In this document: one piece after another, positions 6,623-13,784 of the stretch
Position numbering within the stretch: the first letter of the stretch is position 1
How the letters are laid out: every line of letters begins with the position of its first letter
From: Cytophagaceae bacterium
GTDB lineage: Bacteria; Bacteroidota; Bacteroidia; Cytophagales; Cytophagaceae
Direction of reading: 5' to 3'
Length of the DNA: 27,541 bases
Assembly (NCBI GenBank): GCA_021151805.1
Contig: JAGKWN010000052.1
Coordinates: 1 to 27,541, forward strand
Program-made: the position numbers and the translations under genes
The notes under the pieces: model-generated
What the model was told of the DNA's origin: nothing
The model's input: the letters and a program-made list of their open reading frames with translations, nothing else
Databases searched by the model: none

Positions 6623-7429
6623 TCATTTCTTCATTGCCTTCGCAATCATCTTTTCGTTTTGAAGTGCAGCAACCGATAACGGCAAAAATTTCTTTGTAAG
6701 AAACGCTACCAATCTGTTTTGACTGCCGGGAATGATGGAAAGTTTTTTCCCAAAATGACGAAAAGCTTCTGCAGCTACATCTTCTGCAGGCATAGTTTTC
6801 ACAGGTGTTTTAGACCAGTCTACTCCCATCTGCTCATACATGGCCGTCTCTGTAACACCGGGTGATAATACTGATACATCCACACCGGATGTTTTCAGTT
6901 CGGCATACAAGGATATCCCGAAGCTCAGTACAAAAGATTTAGTAGCTGCATAGGTTGCAAAATACGGACTTGGAATATGCCCCACCAGGCTCGAAATAAA
7001 TAATATGCCGCCTCTTTTCTTTTCAGCCATGCGCTTGGCAAAATGATGCGCCAGCACTACGGTTGATGTTACATTCAAGTCGATTACCTTTTTTTCTTTT
7101 TCCAATGATGCCCCTACAAATGGCCCATCGCTTTCAATGCCGGCAGATAATATTAAAAACCCGATATCATCTGCATGAGTTTCTTTAATTAATATATTGA
7201 TGCCGGCTTCTGTTGAAAGGTCTGCAGAAAAATTCTTCACCTGTACAGAAAACCGTTTCTGTATATAGGCTGAAGTTTCTTCAAGCTTTCTGCGGTCACG
7301 TGCTGCCAGGATAATATTTAATCCCCGCTCGGCAGCTTCGAGTGCAAGCGCTTTACCGATTCCTGAACTGGCGCCGGTAACAAGCGCCCATGAACCATAT
7401 TTTTCAATAAATGTCTTTCCAGCTTTCAT
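6623..7429 (-). CDS. short-chain dehydrogenase/reductase (SDR)
   Basis: This 268-residue classical SDR has the nucleotide-binding motif T18-G-A-S-S-G-I-G25 in the first Rossmann strand, followed by LAARDRRKLEE, the LSAG variant of NNAG at 94-97, N119, the active-site serine near 146-147 (FISSLVG) and Y160-x3-K164 (YAATK). The basic residues after strand 2 (ARDRRK) favour NADP(H). Length is normal and the C-terminal tail QNEKMIAKAMKK is complete. It is divergent from an HxlR-type regulator with 80 bp between, containing two matching inverted repeats, so regulation by that protein is likely. A 3' fragment of a close paralogue is at 18879-19079. The substrate is unknown. Confidence 0.95.
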   Translation of the reverse strand: MKAGKTFIEKYGSWALVTGASSGIGKALALEAAERGLNIILAARDRRKLEETSAYIQKRFSVQVKNFSADLSTEAGINILIKETHADDIGFLILSAGIESDGPFVGASLEKEKKVIDLNVTSTVVLAHHFAKRMAEKKRGGILFISSLVGHIPSPYFATYAATKSFVLSFGISLYAELKTSGVDVSVLSPGVTETAMYEQMGVDWSKTPVKTMPAEDVAAEAFRHFGKKLSIIPGSQNRLVAFLTKKFLPLSVAALQNEKMIAKAMKK

Positions 7430-7445
7430 AATTAATCTGTTTTAT

Positions 7446-7506
7446 TTATTATTTTTACTTGCTTAATGAAAGTAAAAATAATAATTACTTTTAAAATGCA
7501 AGTAAT
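7446..7506. promoter_or_regulatory. tandem operator-like inverted repeats between SDR and HxlR genes
   Basis: Two sites with the same form, TTACTT-N9-AAGTAA, lie in the 80-bp divergent spacer. Site 1 is TTACTT 7455-7460 with AAGTAA 7470-7475; its arms extend to a perfect 15 bp (7446-7460 with 7470-7484). Site 2 is TTACTT 7485-7490 with AAGTAA 7500-7505, ending just before the regulator's ATG. Centres are 30 bp apart, about three helical turns. Equal half-sites and spacer lengths are what two dimers of the adjacent HxlR protein would be expected to bind. Binding is inferred. Confidence 0.75.
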
Positions 7507-7509
7507 AAT

Positions 7510-7935
7510 ATGGAAATAAATTTCAGGTCCTCATGTCCGATCAGTTCCGCGTTGGATATCATTGGCGACAAATGGTCGCTCCTGATCATAAGGGATATGA
7601 TGTTTTTCGGCAAAAAAACGTTTAGTGAATTTGCCGGATCTTATGAGAAGATCGCTACCAATATTCTTGCAGCCCGGCTGGCAGGGCTGGAGCAAACGGG
7701 ACTGATCAGCAAAAGCAAATTGCCGGAAAATAAAAAAACAAATATCTATGCCTTAACACAGACGGGTATTGATTACCTGCCGGTATTAATTGAAGTGATC
7801 CTGTGGAGCGAGGTACATCTGGCGACTCATATCTCAAAAGAGATGAAGCAACTGGCAGTAAAAATCCGCAAGGACAAAGCGGGCTTTACAAAAGCGTATC
7901 ACCAAAAACTACTGGCTGAACTTAAAGCAAAGTAA
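7510..7935 (+). CDS. HxlR-family winged-helix transcriptional regulator
   Basis: A 141-residue protein with the HxlR fold at about 8-105: CPISSALDIIGDKWSLLIIR, then FSEFAGSYEKIATNILAARL, LAGLEQTGLISKSK and the wing YALTQTGIDYLPVLIEV. Cys9 lies at the conserved position used for redox or electrophile sensing in several HxlR members. The longer C-terminus (RKDKAGFTKAYHQKLLAELKAK) is helical and basic. It is divergent from the SDR gene and probably controls it and itself through the repeats at 7446-7506. There is no Shine-Dalgarno; a nearby upstream ATG at 7497 is out of frame and closes after seven codons. Confidence 0.95.
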   Translation: MEINFRSSCPISSALDIIGDKWSLLIIRDMMFFGKKTFSEFAGSYEKIATNILAARLAGLEQTGLISKSKLPENKKTNIYALTQTGIDYLPVLIEVILWSEVHLATHISKEMKQLAVKIRKDKAGFTKAYHQKLLAELKAK

Positions 7936-8013
7936 TTTTTAAGCATTAATTCAAATTACTAATTTTTTTACCAAAAACCTTAAATAAGCTAAATAATTTA
8001 GTAAATTTAAGGT

Positions 8014-9267
8014 ATGTCAGACCGCATTCAGCAAAAACTTCAGATCCTGGCAGATGCAGCGAAATACGATGTATCCTGCTCTTCCAGCGGCAGCACGCGC
8101 AAAAATCACAACAAAGGCCTGGGCGATACGGGCAATGGCATCTGCCACACGTACACCGAAGACGGCCGCTGTGTATCGTTATTAAAAATTCTCCTTACCA
8201 ATGTCTGCATTTATGATTGTGCGTATTGCGTAACCCGTAAAAGCAATGATATTCAGCGCGCTGCCTTTACCGTGCAGGAAGTGGTTGACCTTACCATCAA
8301 TTTCTACCGACGCAATTATATTGAAGGCTTGTTCCTGAGTTCGGGCATCTTTAAAAACGCTGATTACACCATGGAACGGCTGGTGCTGATCGCAAAGAAA
8401 CTCCGCACCGAACATAAATTCAATGGATATATCCACCTCAAATCCATACCCGGTGCAAGTGATGAGATCATGCACGAAGCGGGCCTTTATGCAGACCGCT
8501 TAAGCATCAATATCGAGATCCCGACGGATAGCGGACTGAAACTGCTGGCACCGGAAAAGAACCGCAGCGATATGATCCAGCCAATGCGGTATCTTAAAAA
8601 CGAGATCATCCTGAAAACCGAAGAAAAAAAGCTTTTTAAAAAAGCACCGGTGTTTGCGCCCGCAGGACAAAGCACGCAGATGATCATTGGCGCAGCAAAT
8701 GAATCCGATAAGGATATCATGCTGCTTTCCGCTGCGTTCTATAAAAACTTTAACCTGAAACGTGTGTATTATTCGGGTTATGTACCGATCAGCCACGACG
8801 GGCGTTTGCCGGGGATCGGCAGCGCCGTACCCATGGTGCGTGAAAACAGGTTATACCAGACAGACTGGCTGCTGCGCTTCTACGGCTTTAAAGTAGATGA
8901 AATTGTAAACGAGCACCACCCCAACCTGGATCTTGATATTGATCCCAAACTCAGCTGGGCATTACGCAACCTGCATGTCTTTCCGATAGACATTAATAAA
9001 GCAGACATTCAGCAGATCCTGCGTGTGCCGGGCATTGGCCTGCAGTCTGCCCAGAAGATCATCTCGGCACGCAGGTTTCAGAAATTAAACTGGGAACATT
9101 TAAAGAAGATCGGCCTTGCGGTAAACCGGGCAAAATATTTTATTACCTGCAGCAGCAATCAATATGAACGCAGAGACCTGACAGAGATGCGCATCAAGCA
9201 ATTCATTCTCTCTGGTTCTGATTCAAAATACCTGAAAACATCGAGTCAGCAGTTAACGCTTTTCTGA
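8014..9267 (+). CDS. putative DNA modification/repair radical SAM protein (TIGR03916-like)
   Basis: A 417-residue protein with the radical SAM cluster motif C65-x3-C69-x2-C72 (VCIYDCAYC) after an N-terminal segment with KNHNKGLGDTGNGICHTYTE. Family landmarks include FLSSGIFKNADYTMERL and HLKSIPGASDEIMHEAGLYA. Near residues 330-355 a helix-hairpin-helix motif (ILRVPGIGLQSAQKIISARR) indicates DNA binding. From memory this is the radical SAM family that travels with a TIGR03915/DUF4130 partner, and the next gene is that partner, starting 1 nt after this stop. The reaction is not established; a role in DNA damage processing is proposed from the domain content and gene pairing. Confidence 0.93.
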   Translation: MSDRIQQKLQILADAAKYDVSCSSSGSTRKNHNKGLGDTGNGICHTYTEDGRCVSLLKILLTNVCIYDCAYCVTRKSNDIQRAAFTVQEVVDLTINFYRRNYIEGLFLSSGIFKNADYTMERLVLIAKKLRTEHKFNGYIHLKSIPGASDEIMHEAGLYADRLSINIEIPTDSGLKLLAPEKNRSDMIQPMRYLKNEIILKTEEKKLFKKAPVFAPAGQSTQMIIGAANESDKDIMLLSAAFYKNFNLKRVYYSGYVPISHDGRLPGIGSAVPMVRENRLYQTDWLLRFYGFKVDEIVNEHHPNLDLDIDPKLSWALRNLHVFPIDINKADIQQILRVPGIGLQSAQKIISARRFQKLNWEHLKKIGLAVNRAKYFITCSSNQYERRDLTEMRIKQFILSGSDSKYLKTSSQQLTLF

Positions 9268-9268
9268 A

Positions 9269-10033
9269 ATGATAACCCTCATATATGACGGCAGCTGGAA
9301 CGGCCTGCTTACATCGGTCTTTGAAGCCTATGAGCGCAAACTCAGCGATGCGTTGATAGAACCCGAACAGCATCACCAGCCTTCTATGTTCCGCGCTGGT
9401 CTGCGCGTATATACCGATGAAACAAAAGCACAACGTGTATGGAAAGGATTGAAAAAATATCTTGCTGCTGACACATGCCTGCAGTTATACGCTGCATACC
9501 TATCTGAAATTCCTGACATCGGACAGACCATTTACCAGTACATGCAGCAGGTCTTTAAGCGTCAGGCTTCACCGGAAGGGGATTACGCCAACGCAGCTGT
9601 ATTACGCATTGCCCAGGTGAGTAAAATGGTTCACCGGGAAAAACACCGCATGGAGGCATTCATTCGTTTTCAACTGACACAGGACGGCTTGTATTATGCC
9701 GGCATTGAACCAGACTTCAATGTGATACCTTTACTGCTGAAACATTTCAAAAACCGTTATGCAGACCAGCGCTGGCTGATCTATGATATTAAAAGGTTAT
9801 ATGGAATATATTACGACCTGCATACAGTTGAAGAAATTGAAATCAACCTTTCTGAAAAAGTAAAAGCCGGTACTATGTATGCAGAACTCTTTCATACGGA
9901 TGAAACACTGTACCAAACCTTGTGGAAAGATTATTTTAAGCACGTTAATATTACAGAACGCAAAAACACCAGGCTCCACCTGCAGCACGTACCCAGACGT
10001 TACTGGAAATATTTAACAGAGAAACAGTTTTGA
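9269..10033 (+). CDS. TIGR03915/DUF4130-type putative DNA repair protein
   Basis: This 254-residue protein opens with LIYDGSWNGLLTSVFEAYE, the recognised start of the TIGR03915 family, and has the conserved block VSKMVHREKHRMEAFIRF at about 115-132 and HFKNRYADQRWLIYDIKRLYGIYY at about 165-190. In other bacteria the family is linked to, or fused with, uracil-DNA-glycosylase-like domains and to the radical SAM protein encoded immediately upstream. The 1-nt gap implies translational coupling. No glycosylase domain is fused here; the length fits the stand-alone form. Activity is unknown. Confidence 0.92.
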   Translation: MITLIYDGSWNGLLTSVFEAYERKLSDALIEPEQHHQPSMFRAGLRVYTDETKAQRVWKGLKKYLAADTCLQLYAAYLSEIPDIGQTIYQYMQQVFKRQASPEGDYANAAVLRIAQVSKMVHREKHRMEAFIRFQLTQDGLYYAGIEPDFNVIPLLLKHFKNRYADQRWLIYDIKRLYGIYYDLHTVEEIEINLSEKVKAGTMYAELFHTDETLYQTLWKDYFKHVNITERKNTRLHLQHVPRRYWKYLTEKQF

Positions 10034-10057
10034 TTTCCCTACACCAGGAAAATTTTA

Positions 10058-10101
10058 AAAACTGAAAATTTGTCTTTTAATCCCGTCATTTTTTCAGTTT
10101 T
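10058..10101. terminator. AT-rich inverted repeat after the radical SAM pair
   Basis: AAAACTGAAAA at 10058-10068 and its perfect complement TTTTCAGTTTT at 10091-10101 enclose 22 nt. It lies 25 nt beyond the upstream stop. It could be a weak terminator or an operator for the following heat-shock gene; the low GC content leaves this open. Confidence 0.4.
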
Positions 10102-10212
10102 CAGAAAAAAATTAATTCATTACACTGAAATTTTTACAGTCTTATTGCGTCATTAATCAGTTGGTATTTGATTTGTTTTACAAAGATATATACGTTTAAA
10201 CCATTAATAAAA

Positions 10213-10218
10213 AGGAGG
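10213..10218 (+). promoter_or_regulatory. strong Shine-Dalgarno sequence of the hsp20 gene
   Basis: AGGAGG ends five bases before the ATG at 10224. It is notable because other genes in this window lack a recognisable Shine-Dalgarno, as is usual in Bacteroidota; it fixes this start and may support high expression. Confidence 0.7.
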
Positions 10219-10223
10219 TACTT

Positions 10224-10664
10224 ATGACACTTGTAAAAAGAAATGGAAACTTTCCGTTTATTTTCGACGAACTGTTAGGCCGCAATCCGTATAACTGGGG
10301 TCTTACAGACTATTCTAAAACGAATACAACTGTTCCGGCAGTGAACATAAAAGAAACACCTGAAAATTTCGCTGTTGAAGTGGCTGCACCCGGAATGAAT
10401 AAAAAAGATTTCAGCATCAAGCTTGAAGGAAATGTATTGACAATCCGTTCCGAAAAAACTGCTGAAAAAGAAGAACAGCAAGGCACCAAATATACAACGA
10501 GGGAATTCAGTTATCAGTCCTTTGAACGTTCATTCACATTGCCTAAAGACACTGTTGATACGGAGAAAATTGAAGCGAAATATGAAGATGGTGTATTGTA
10601 TCTGCAGATTCCTAAAAAGGAAAAAGAGAAAGCAAAAGAACCGAGAATGATTGAGATTGCTTAA
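10224..10664 (+). CDS. small heat-shock protein, Hsp20/alpha-crystallin family
   Basis: A 146-residue ATP-independent chaperone that holds unfolding proteins. The alpha-crystallin domain spans about 37-135 (PAVNIKETPENFAVEVAAPG, then KKDFSIKLEGNVLTIRSEK, REFSYQSFERSFTLP). The hallmark A-x3-x-GVL block is AKYEDGVLYLQIPK near 117-130, and the C-terminal I-x-I tail used in oligomer assembly is MIEIA at the end. The N-terminal arm is short (about 36 residues), typical of bacterial class A proteins. It is monocistronic, with a strong Shine-Dalgarno upstream and its own terminator. I saw no CIRCE-type repeat upstream. Confidence 0.96.
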   Translation: MTLVKRNGNFPFIFDELLGRNPYNWGLTDYSKTNTTVPAVNIKETPENFAVEVAAPGMNKKDFSIKLEGNVLTIRSEKTAEKEEQQGTKYTTREFSYQSFERSFTLPKDTVDTEKIEAKYEDGVLYLQIPKKEKEKAKEPRMIEIA

Positions 10665-10687
10665 TCAACATACTAACCAATTAAATA

Positions 10688-10715
10688 AAAACAGCCGCAT
10701 TCATACGGCTGTTTT
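10688..10715 (+). terminator. rho-independent terminator of hsp20
   Basis: AAAACAGCCG pairs perfectly with CGGCTGTTTT across an eight-base loop, followed by further Ts. It begins 24 nt after the stop codon. Confidence 0.9.
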
Positions 10716-10751
10716 TTATTTAAGCATCCACTCAGAATTTGTCTCCCGCCC

Positions 10752-10833
10752 CACTGGCGCCAGCCTTAGCGATAGCGGATCCGCGCGATGGATCTGAATG
10801 CAATTATAATAATATAAATACTGGTCTAAGACT
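10752..10833. repeat. dispersed repeat family B, copy 2 (partial)
   Basis: Begins with CTGGCGCCAG, continues with GACTGCAAT-like remnants and CTGGTCTAAGACT, and stops without the right terminal repeat. It abuts the complete copy that follows. The open frame across both copies is not protein-like. Confidence 0.65.
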
Positions 10834-10837
10834 CCAC

Positions 10838-10974
10838 CTGGCGCCAGTCTTAGCGATAGCGGGGACTGGTGCCTACCATTCGGCAGTCTCTGACTGCATA
10901 TTAAAAAAATATAAACCAGTCAGAGACTGGAAAATAATAAACACTAGTCTCCGCTGCGCTCAGACTAGCACCAG
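10838..10974. repeat. dispersed repeat family B, copy 3 (complete)
   Basis: A 137-bp element bounded by CTGGCGCCAGTC and GACTAGCACCAG, the same imperfect terminal inverted repeats as copy 1. Internal hairpins include GCAGTC-tct-GACTGC (10883-10897) and CCAGTC-aga-GACTGG. The second corresponds to CTAGTC-taa-GACTAG of copy 1: both arms changed together, so pairing is kept. A further start of the motif (ACCAGTCTCAG) follows at about 10991. Confidence 0.8.
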
Positions 10975-11008
10975 TGCCGAAATAAAAGGTACCAGTCTCA
11001 GCCCTGCC

Positions 11009-11085
11009 TTTTCGGGGTTCCCAAACAAACAAAAAACTATTTTATAAATAACTGATCATTCCCTGGGGTGTCCGACAAGTCTTTG
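11009..11085. repeat. dispersed repeat family C, copy 2
   Basis: Contains GGGGTTCCCAAACAAACAA, then ATAAATAACTGATCATTCCC and GTCCGACAAG, in the order also seen at 12207-12282 and 14634-14710. Confidence 0.6.
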
Positions 11086-11126
11086 TTAGCGAAACGACAT
11101 AAAAATACCTGCTCATTATTTAAATG

Positions 11127-11233
11127 AATTCAATAACACATATCAGAGCTTTATAGAAAACAGCTTATTGGAGACATGGAAAATAGCACACTTCCGTTTA
11201 ATAACCATTTGTTGTCCGGAAACTCCGACATGG
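11127..11233. repeat. dispersed repeat family D, copy 2
   Basis: AATTCAATAACACAT at the left, GGAAAATAGCACACTTCC in the middle and GTCCGGAAACTCCGACA at the right. It parallels 2428-2526, and the right half is nearly repeated at 13572-13633. Short frames over it are not genes. Confidence 0.6.
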
Positions 11234-11283
11234 TTTTTTGTGAAGAAATGCAGGATATCGGAAACAGTGCGAATGTTATGCGA

Positions 11284-12135
11284 TTACTTCATTCCCTGTT
11301 CAACTTTTACCAGATACGCTTCTTTAGTAATCAACTCCATTCGGATCAGCGTTGCACCGCTTCCATTCTCTGTCGAATATTTTGCCAATACATAATACGC
11401 TTTCCCTTTTTCTAAGACAATATGCAGCATACCATTCTGAATGTTGTTATTTTTCAGATGTGTGATTATATCTACTTCAGAAGCAGTTGTAGCATGCAGA
11501 TAGGATGTGTTGTTAGGTAACAAAAATGCAAACGAATCTGACAGGCTCATTTTAAAAGGTACTGCTGACCCATAAAATACATTGGGCCGTATGAAATAGA
11601 TGTAAGAAGAGTCGGGGCTCAATGTATGTTCTTTCACAAATGTATTTTTCTCAACATTCACATACGTCGGTTTTGTAGTAGTGGCTTGTTCCTGTGCATT
11701 CAAATCGATCAAACTTATTGAATTCAATGCAACTTTATCTGACACCTGTCGCAAATACATTGTATATCCAGAAATGCTGCTAACGTCCTTGTCTCGAAAA
11801 TATTTAAAATAATACGTCTGACCTGCATCCAGTTGTATGGTATCGGAAACGCCATTCAAAAGAAATAGTTTAACCAGTGAAATCGTCATGCTTGAAGGTT
11901 TGAAAAGTATCTTTTGATACGAATTATTTTTAAGCTTAATATTTAAAGAATCGTTGATTTTGATTGTCATTACAGTTGCTGACTCTACCAAATCTTTGTC
12001 TCTTATAAAATATACTGTTGCAAATTCGCCTGAAGGAGTCTGGCTTTTACTTTCGAAAAAAGAAAAGCAACATAAACTGAAGATCAGCATCAGCTTCCAT
12101 GCATTGTTTTGTTTTAGATAAAAATATTTATTCAT
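11284..12135 (-). CDS. secreted protein with two DUF2846-like repeats
   Basis: A 283-residue protein with an N-terminal hydrophobic segment at about 13-28 and a likely signal cleavage near residue 32 (ESKSQ|T). It contains two related units. The first, at 39-112, reads ATVYFIRDKD...AGQTYYFKY. The second, at 178-253, reads SYIYFIRPNVFYGSAVPF...KGKAYYVLAKY. Both have the YFIR opening and the G-x-x-YY closing strand of DUF2846-like domains found in secreted proteins. The duplication is diverged, and no catalytic motif is apparent. It lies 176 bp downstream of the DHp membrane-protein gene, with repeat C between, so an operon is doubtful. Function unknown. Confidence 0.82.
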   Translation of the reverse strand: MNKYFYLKQNNAWKLMLIFSLCCFSFFESKSQTPSGEFATVYFIRDKDLVESATVMTIKINDSLNIKLKNNSYQKILFKPSSMTISLVKLFLLNGVSDTIQLDAGQTYYFKYFRDKDVSSISGYTMYLRQVSDKVALNSISLIDLNAQEQATTTKPTYVNVEKNTFVKEHTLSPDSSYIYFIRPNVFYGSAVPFKMSLSDSFAFLLPNNTSYLHATTASEVDIITHLKNNNIQNGMLHIVLEKGKAYYVLAKYSTENGSGATLIRMELITKEAYLVKVEQGMK

Positions 12136-12206
12136 AGTTATGCAGTTTTTTATAACAAATAAACCTGGAAAATTTGTTTTATTTCTGTAGCAATGTGTTC
12201 TTTCAG

Positions 12207-12282
12207 CCTTGCGGGATTCCCAAGGGAAACAAAAACTGTTTCATGAACAACAAATCATTCCCTGTGTCTCTGACAAGCCTAC
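12207..12282. repeat. dispersed repeat family C, copy 3
   Basis: GCGGGATTCCCAAGGGAAAC, then CATGAACAACAAATCATTCC and CTCTGACAAGCCT. It fills most of the gap between two minus-strand genes. Confidence 0.6.
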
Positions 12283-12311
12283 ATTGCAACAGGAAACTTC
12301 CGAAGCTGTGA

Positions 12312-13259
12312 TCAAGGTCTGAATTCTTCGCTTTGTAAAAGGATGTTCATTTTTTTAATGATCTCATCCAGTTCATTGCAGGAAAACAATATTTTTTCGA
12401 TCAACTCTTTATGATTGTCAGAAGCACCTTCCATCTTAAAAAGTAAGCCTAAACCCATAATTCTTGCCAGCGGACCTCTCACCTGATGGGAATTCATATA
12501 GGCATATGTATTAAGTTTTTCAAGCTGTAAAGCAAGCTGTTCGGTTCTGCGTTCAACAACTGTTTCCAGCCCTTGGTTCAAAAATTTTATTTCAGCGTTG
12601 GAACGGTTCAGTTCTTCATTTAATAATTTCAGTTCATCATTAAGATTTTCCAGTGCCTTGGTTCTATCAATAACAAGCTCTTCAAGATGCTTGTTCGTAT
12701 ATTCAAGTCTTTTACCGGTTTCTATCTGAACCAGAAATAGACTAACCACCAGCAGTGTACTCGCAATTTCATACCGCGTTGCATATACCAGGTATGAATA
12801 ATGTTCATAAAAAGATTTTGAATCGTTTAAATCAAACAACTCATAGGTTAAAACAAAAGACGGGAACAGAAAAACAAGATAGTATATCAATACACTTAGA
12901 AAAGAAAACAATCCGATTTGCCAATACAAAAATGTTTTTTTCTTAATTGTCTGGTATGCTGCCCAGGCAATAAATATTGGTATTACATGCATCACAGCCG
13001 TAGGTGCAAATGGAACATCACTTCCTATATGCACGGATGAAACCACACATGTTACTAATAAATAGAAAGGGTTCCTGATATAAATAACACTTACTAATAA
13101 AGGAATTTCACGTAAATCAGTATATGCCAGATAATAATTGGGAACAAGAAAAAAGACGTGACCAAACAATGCGGATAAAAACCCGAAAAACATTGAATAG
13201 CCAAAATCATTTATTTGTTTACGATATGATCCATCAGCTGTTCGTAATGTAAAAATCAT
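12312..13259 (-). CDS. membrane histidine-kinase-like protein ending at the DHp domain (no ATPase domain)
   Basis: A 315-residue protein with about five to six membrane spans in residues 20-178. The part with TDLREIPLLVSVIYIRNPFY resembles the 5TMR-LYT sensor region. Next is a long coiled coil at about 180-250 (LEYTNKHLEELVIDRTKALE and onward). The end is a DHp dimerisation and phosphoacceptor domain with NSHQVRGPLARIMGL, H258 being the predicted phosphorylation site, and a second helix to about 305. The chain ends at SEEFRP, where a HATPase_c domain would normally begin. None of the N, G1 or G2 boxes is present here or in the following sequence, which is repeat C. It may be a truncated kinase or a phosphoacceptor or dimerisation partner. 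Confidence 0.85.
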   Translation of the reverse strand: MIFTLRTADGSYRKQINDFGYSMFFGFLSALFGHVFFLVPNYYLAYTDLREIPLLVSVIYIRNPFYLLVTCVVSSVHIGSDVPFAPTAVMHVIPIFIAWAAYQTIKKKTFLYWQIGLFSFLSVLIYYLVFLFPSFVLTYELFDLNDSKSFYEHYSYLVYATRYEIASTLLVVSLFLVQIETGKRLEYTNKHLEELVIDRTKALENLNDELKLLNEELNRSNAEIKFLNQGLETVVERRTEQLALQLEKLNTYAYMNSHQVRGPLARIMGLGLLFKMEGASDNHKELIEKILFSCNELDEIIKKMNILLQSEEFRP

Positions 13260-13376
13260 TTTTTGCTTGGTTAATTTAAATGAACATACATATAAATAAT
13301 TTATTTATCAATGACAGTTATCATTCTGTTTGAATAATGGCCTAGAAATTTACATGTTCTACTATTCCGCTACCGC

Positions 13377-13404
13377 CCTTGTTAGAGTTCCTTAGGCAAA
13401 CGAT
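13377..13404. repeat. left end of repeat family C, interrupted by repeat A
   Basis: CCTTGTTAGAGTTCCTTAGG then CAAACG matches the left end of family C (compare 6169-6190), but the sequence changes into repeat A copy 3 within a few bases, suggesting A inserted into or replaced part of C. Confidence 0.4.
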
Positions 13405-13410
13405 CTTCAC

Positions 13411-13568
13411 CCCAAGTTGGGGCTCAACTCTCACCTCCTCCCGACTCAGCCCGCTGATGTGCCAAAGGCATCCGCCGTGGCGGAAGCCCATTACTCTATA
13501 CTGCCAGCTAAATCATTTAACATCACAGAGCAGAGGCTTGTTGGCCGCTGGCGCAACAAGAGGTGAAA
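13411..13568. repeat. dispersed repeat family A, copy 3
   Basis: H2 is intact at 13537-13560. H1 is shortened (GAT-GCC-AAA-GGC-ATC with a two-base bulge) and followed by an extra hairpin, TCCGCC-gt-GGCGGA. The outer parts (CTCAACTCTCACCTCC, and CATTTAACATCACAGAGCAG) align with copies 1 and 2. The frame across it is rejected as a gene. Confidence 0.82.
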
Positions 13569-13571
13569 GGA

Positions 13572-13633
13572 AATCCGGAAAATAGCATACTTCCATTTAA
13601 TTAAACATTACTGTCCGGAAACTCCGACAAGGG
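13572..13633. repeat. dispersed repeat family D, copy 3 (right half)
   Basis: GGAAAATAGCATACTTCC and GTCCGGAAACTCCGACAAGG closely match the right half of 11127-11233. It directly follows repeat A copy 3. Confidence 0.6.
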
Positions 13634-13728
13634 CGCATAGGACACGATCAAGAAATTTTCTTCATGTCTATCAACTGGTGCATCACAATTGCAGACATAT
13701 ATCATGGCCACCTTTGCTGATCGCTGAA

Positions 13729-13736
13729 TAATTTTG
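13729..13736 (+). promoter_or_regulatory. possible -7 promoter element
   Basis: TAATTTTG fits the Bacteroidota -7 consensus TAnnTTTG exactly and lies 48 nt before the ATG of the membrane-protein gene at 13785. I see no convincing -33 element at the expected distance. Confidence 0.35.
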
Positions 13737-13784
13737 CATCTTCGGGCTTTGAATATTATTACATTCTTTAACAAGAAATAATTT

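Noticed and set aside
10739..11047. 102-codon plus-strand frame
   Set aside because: Made of two tandem copies of repeat B; no codon bias or motif.
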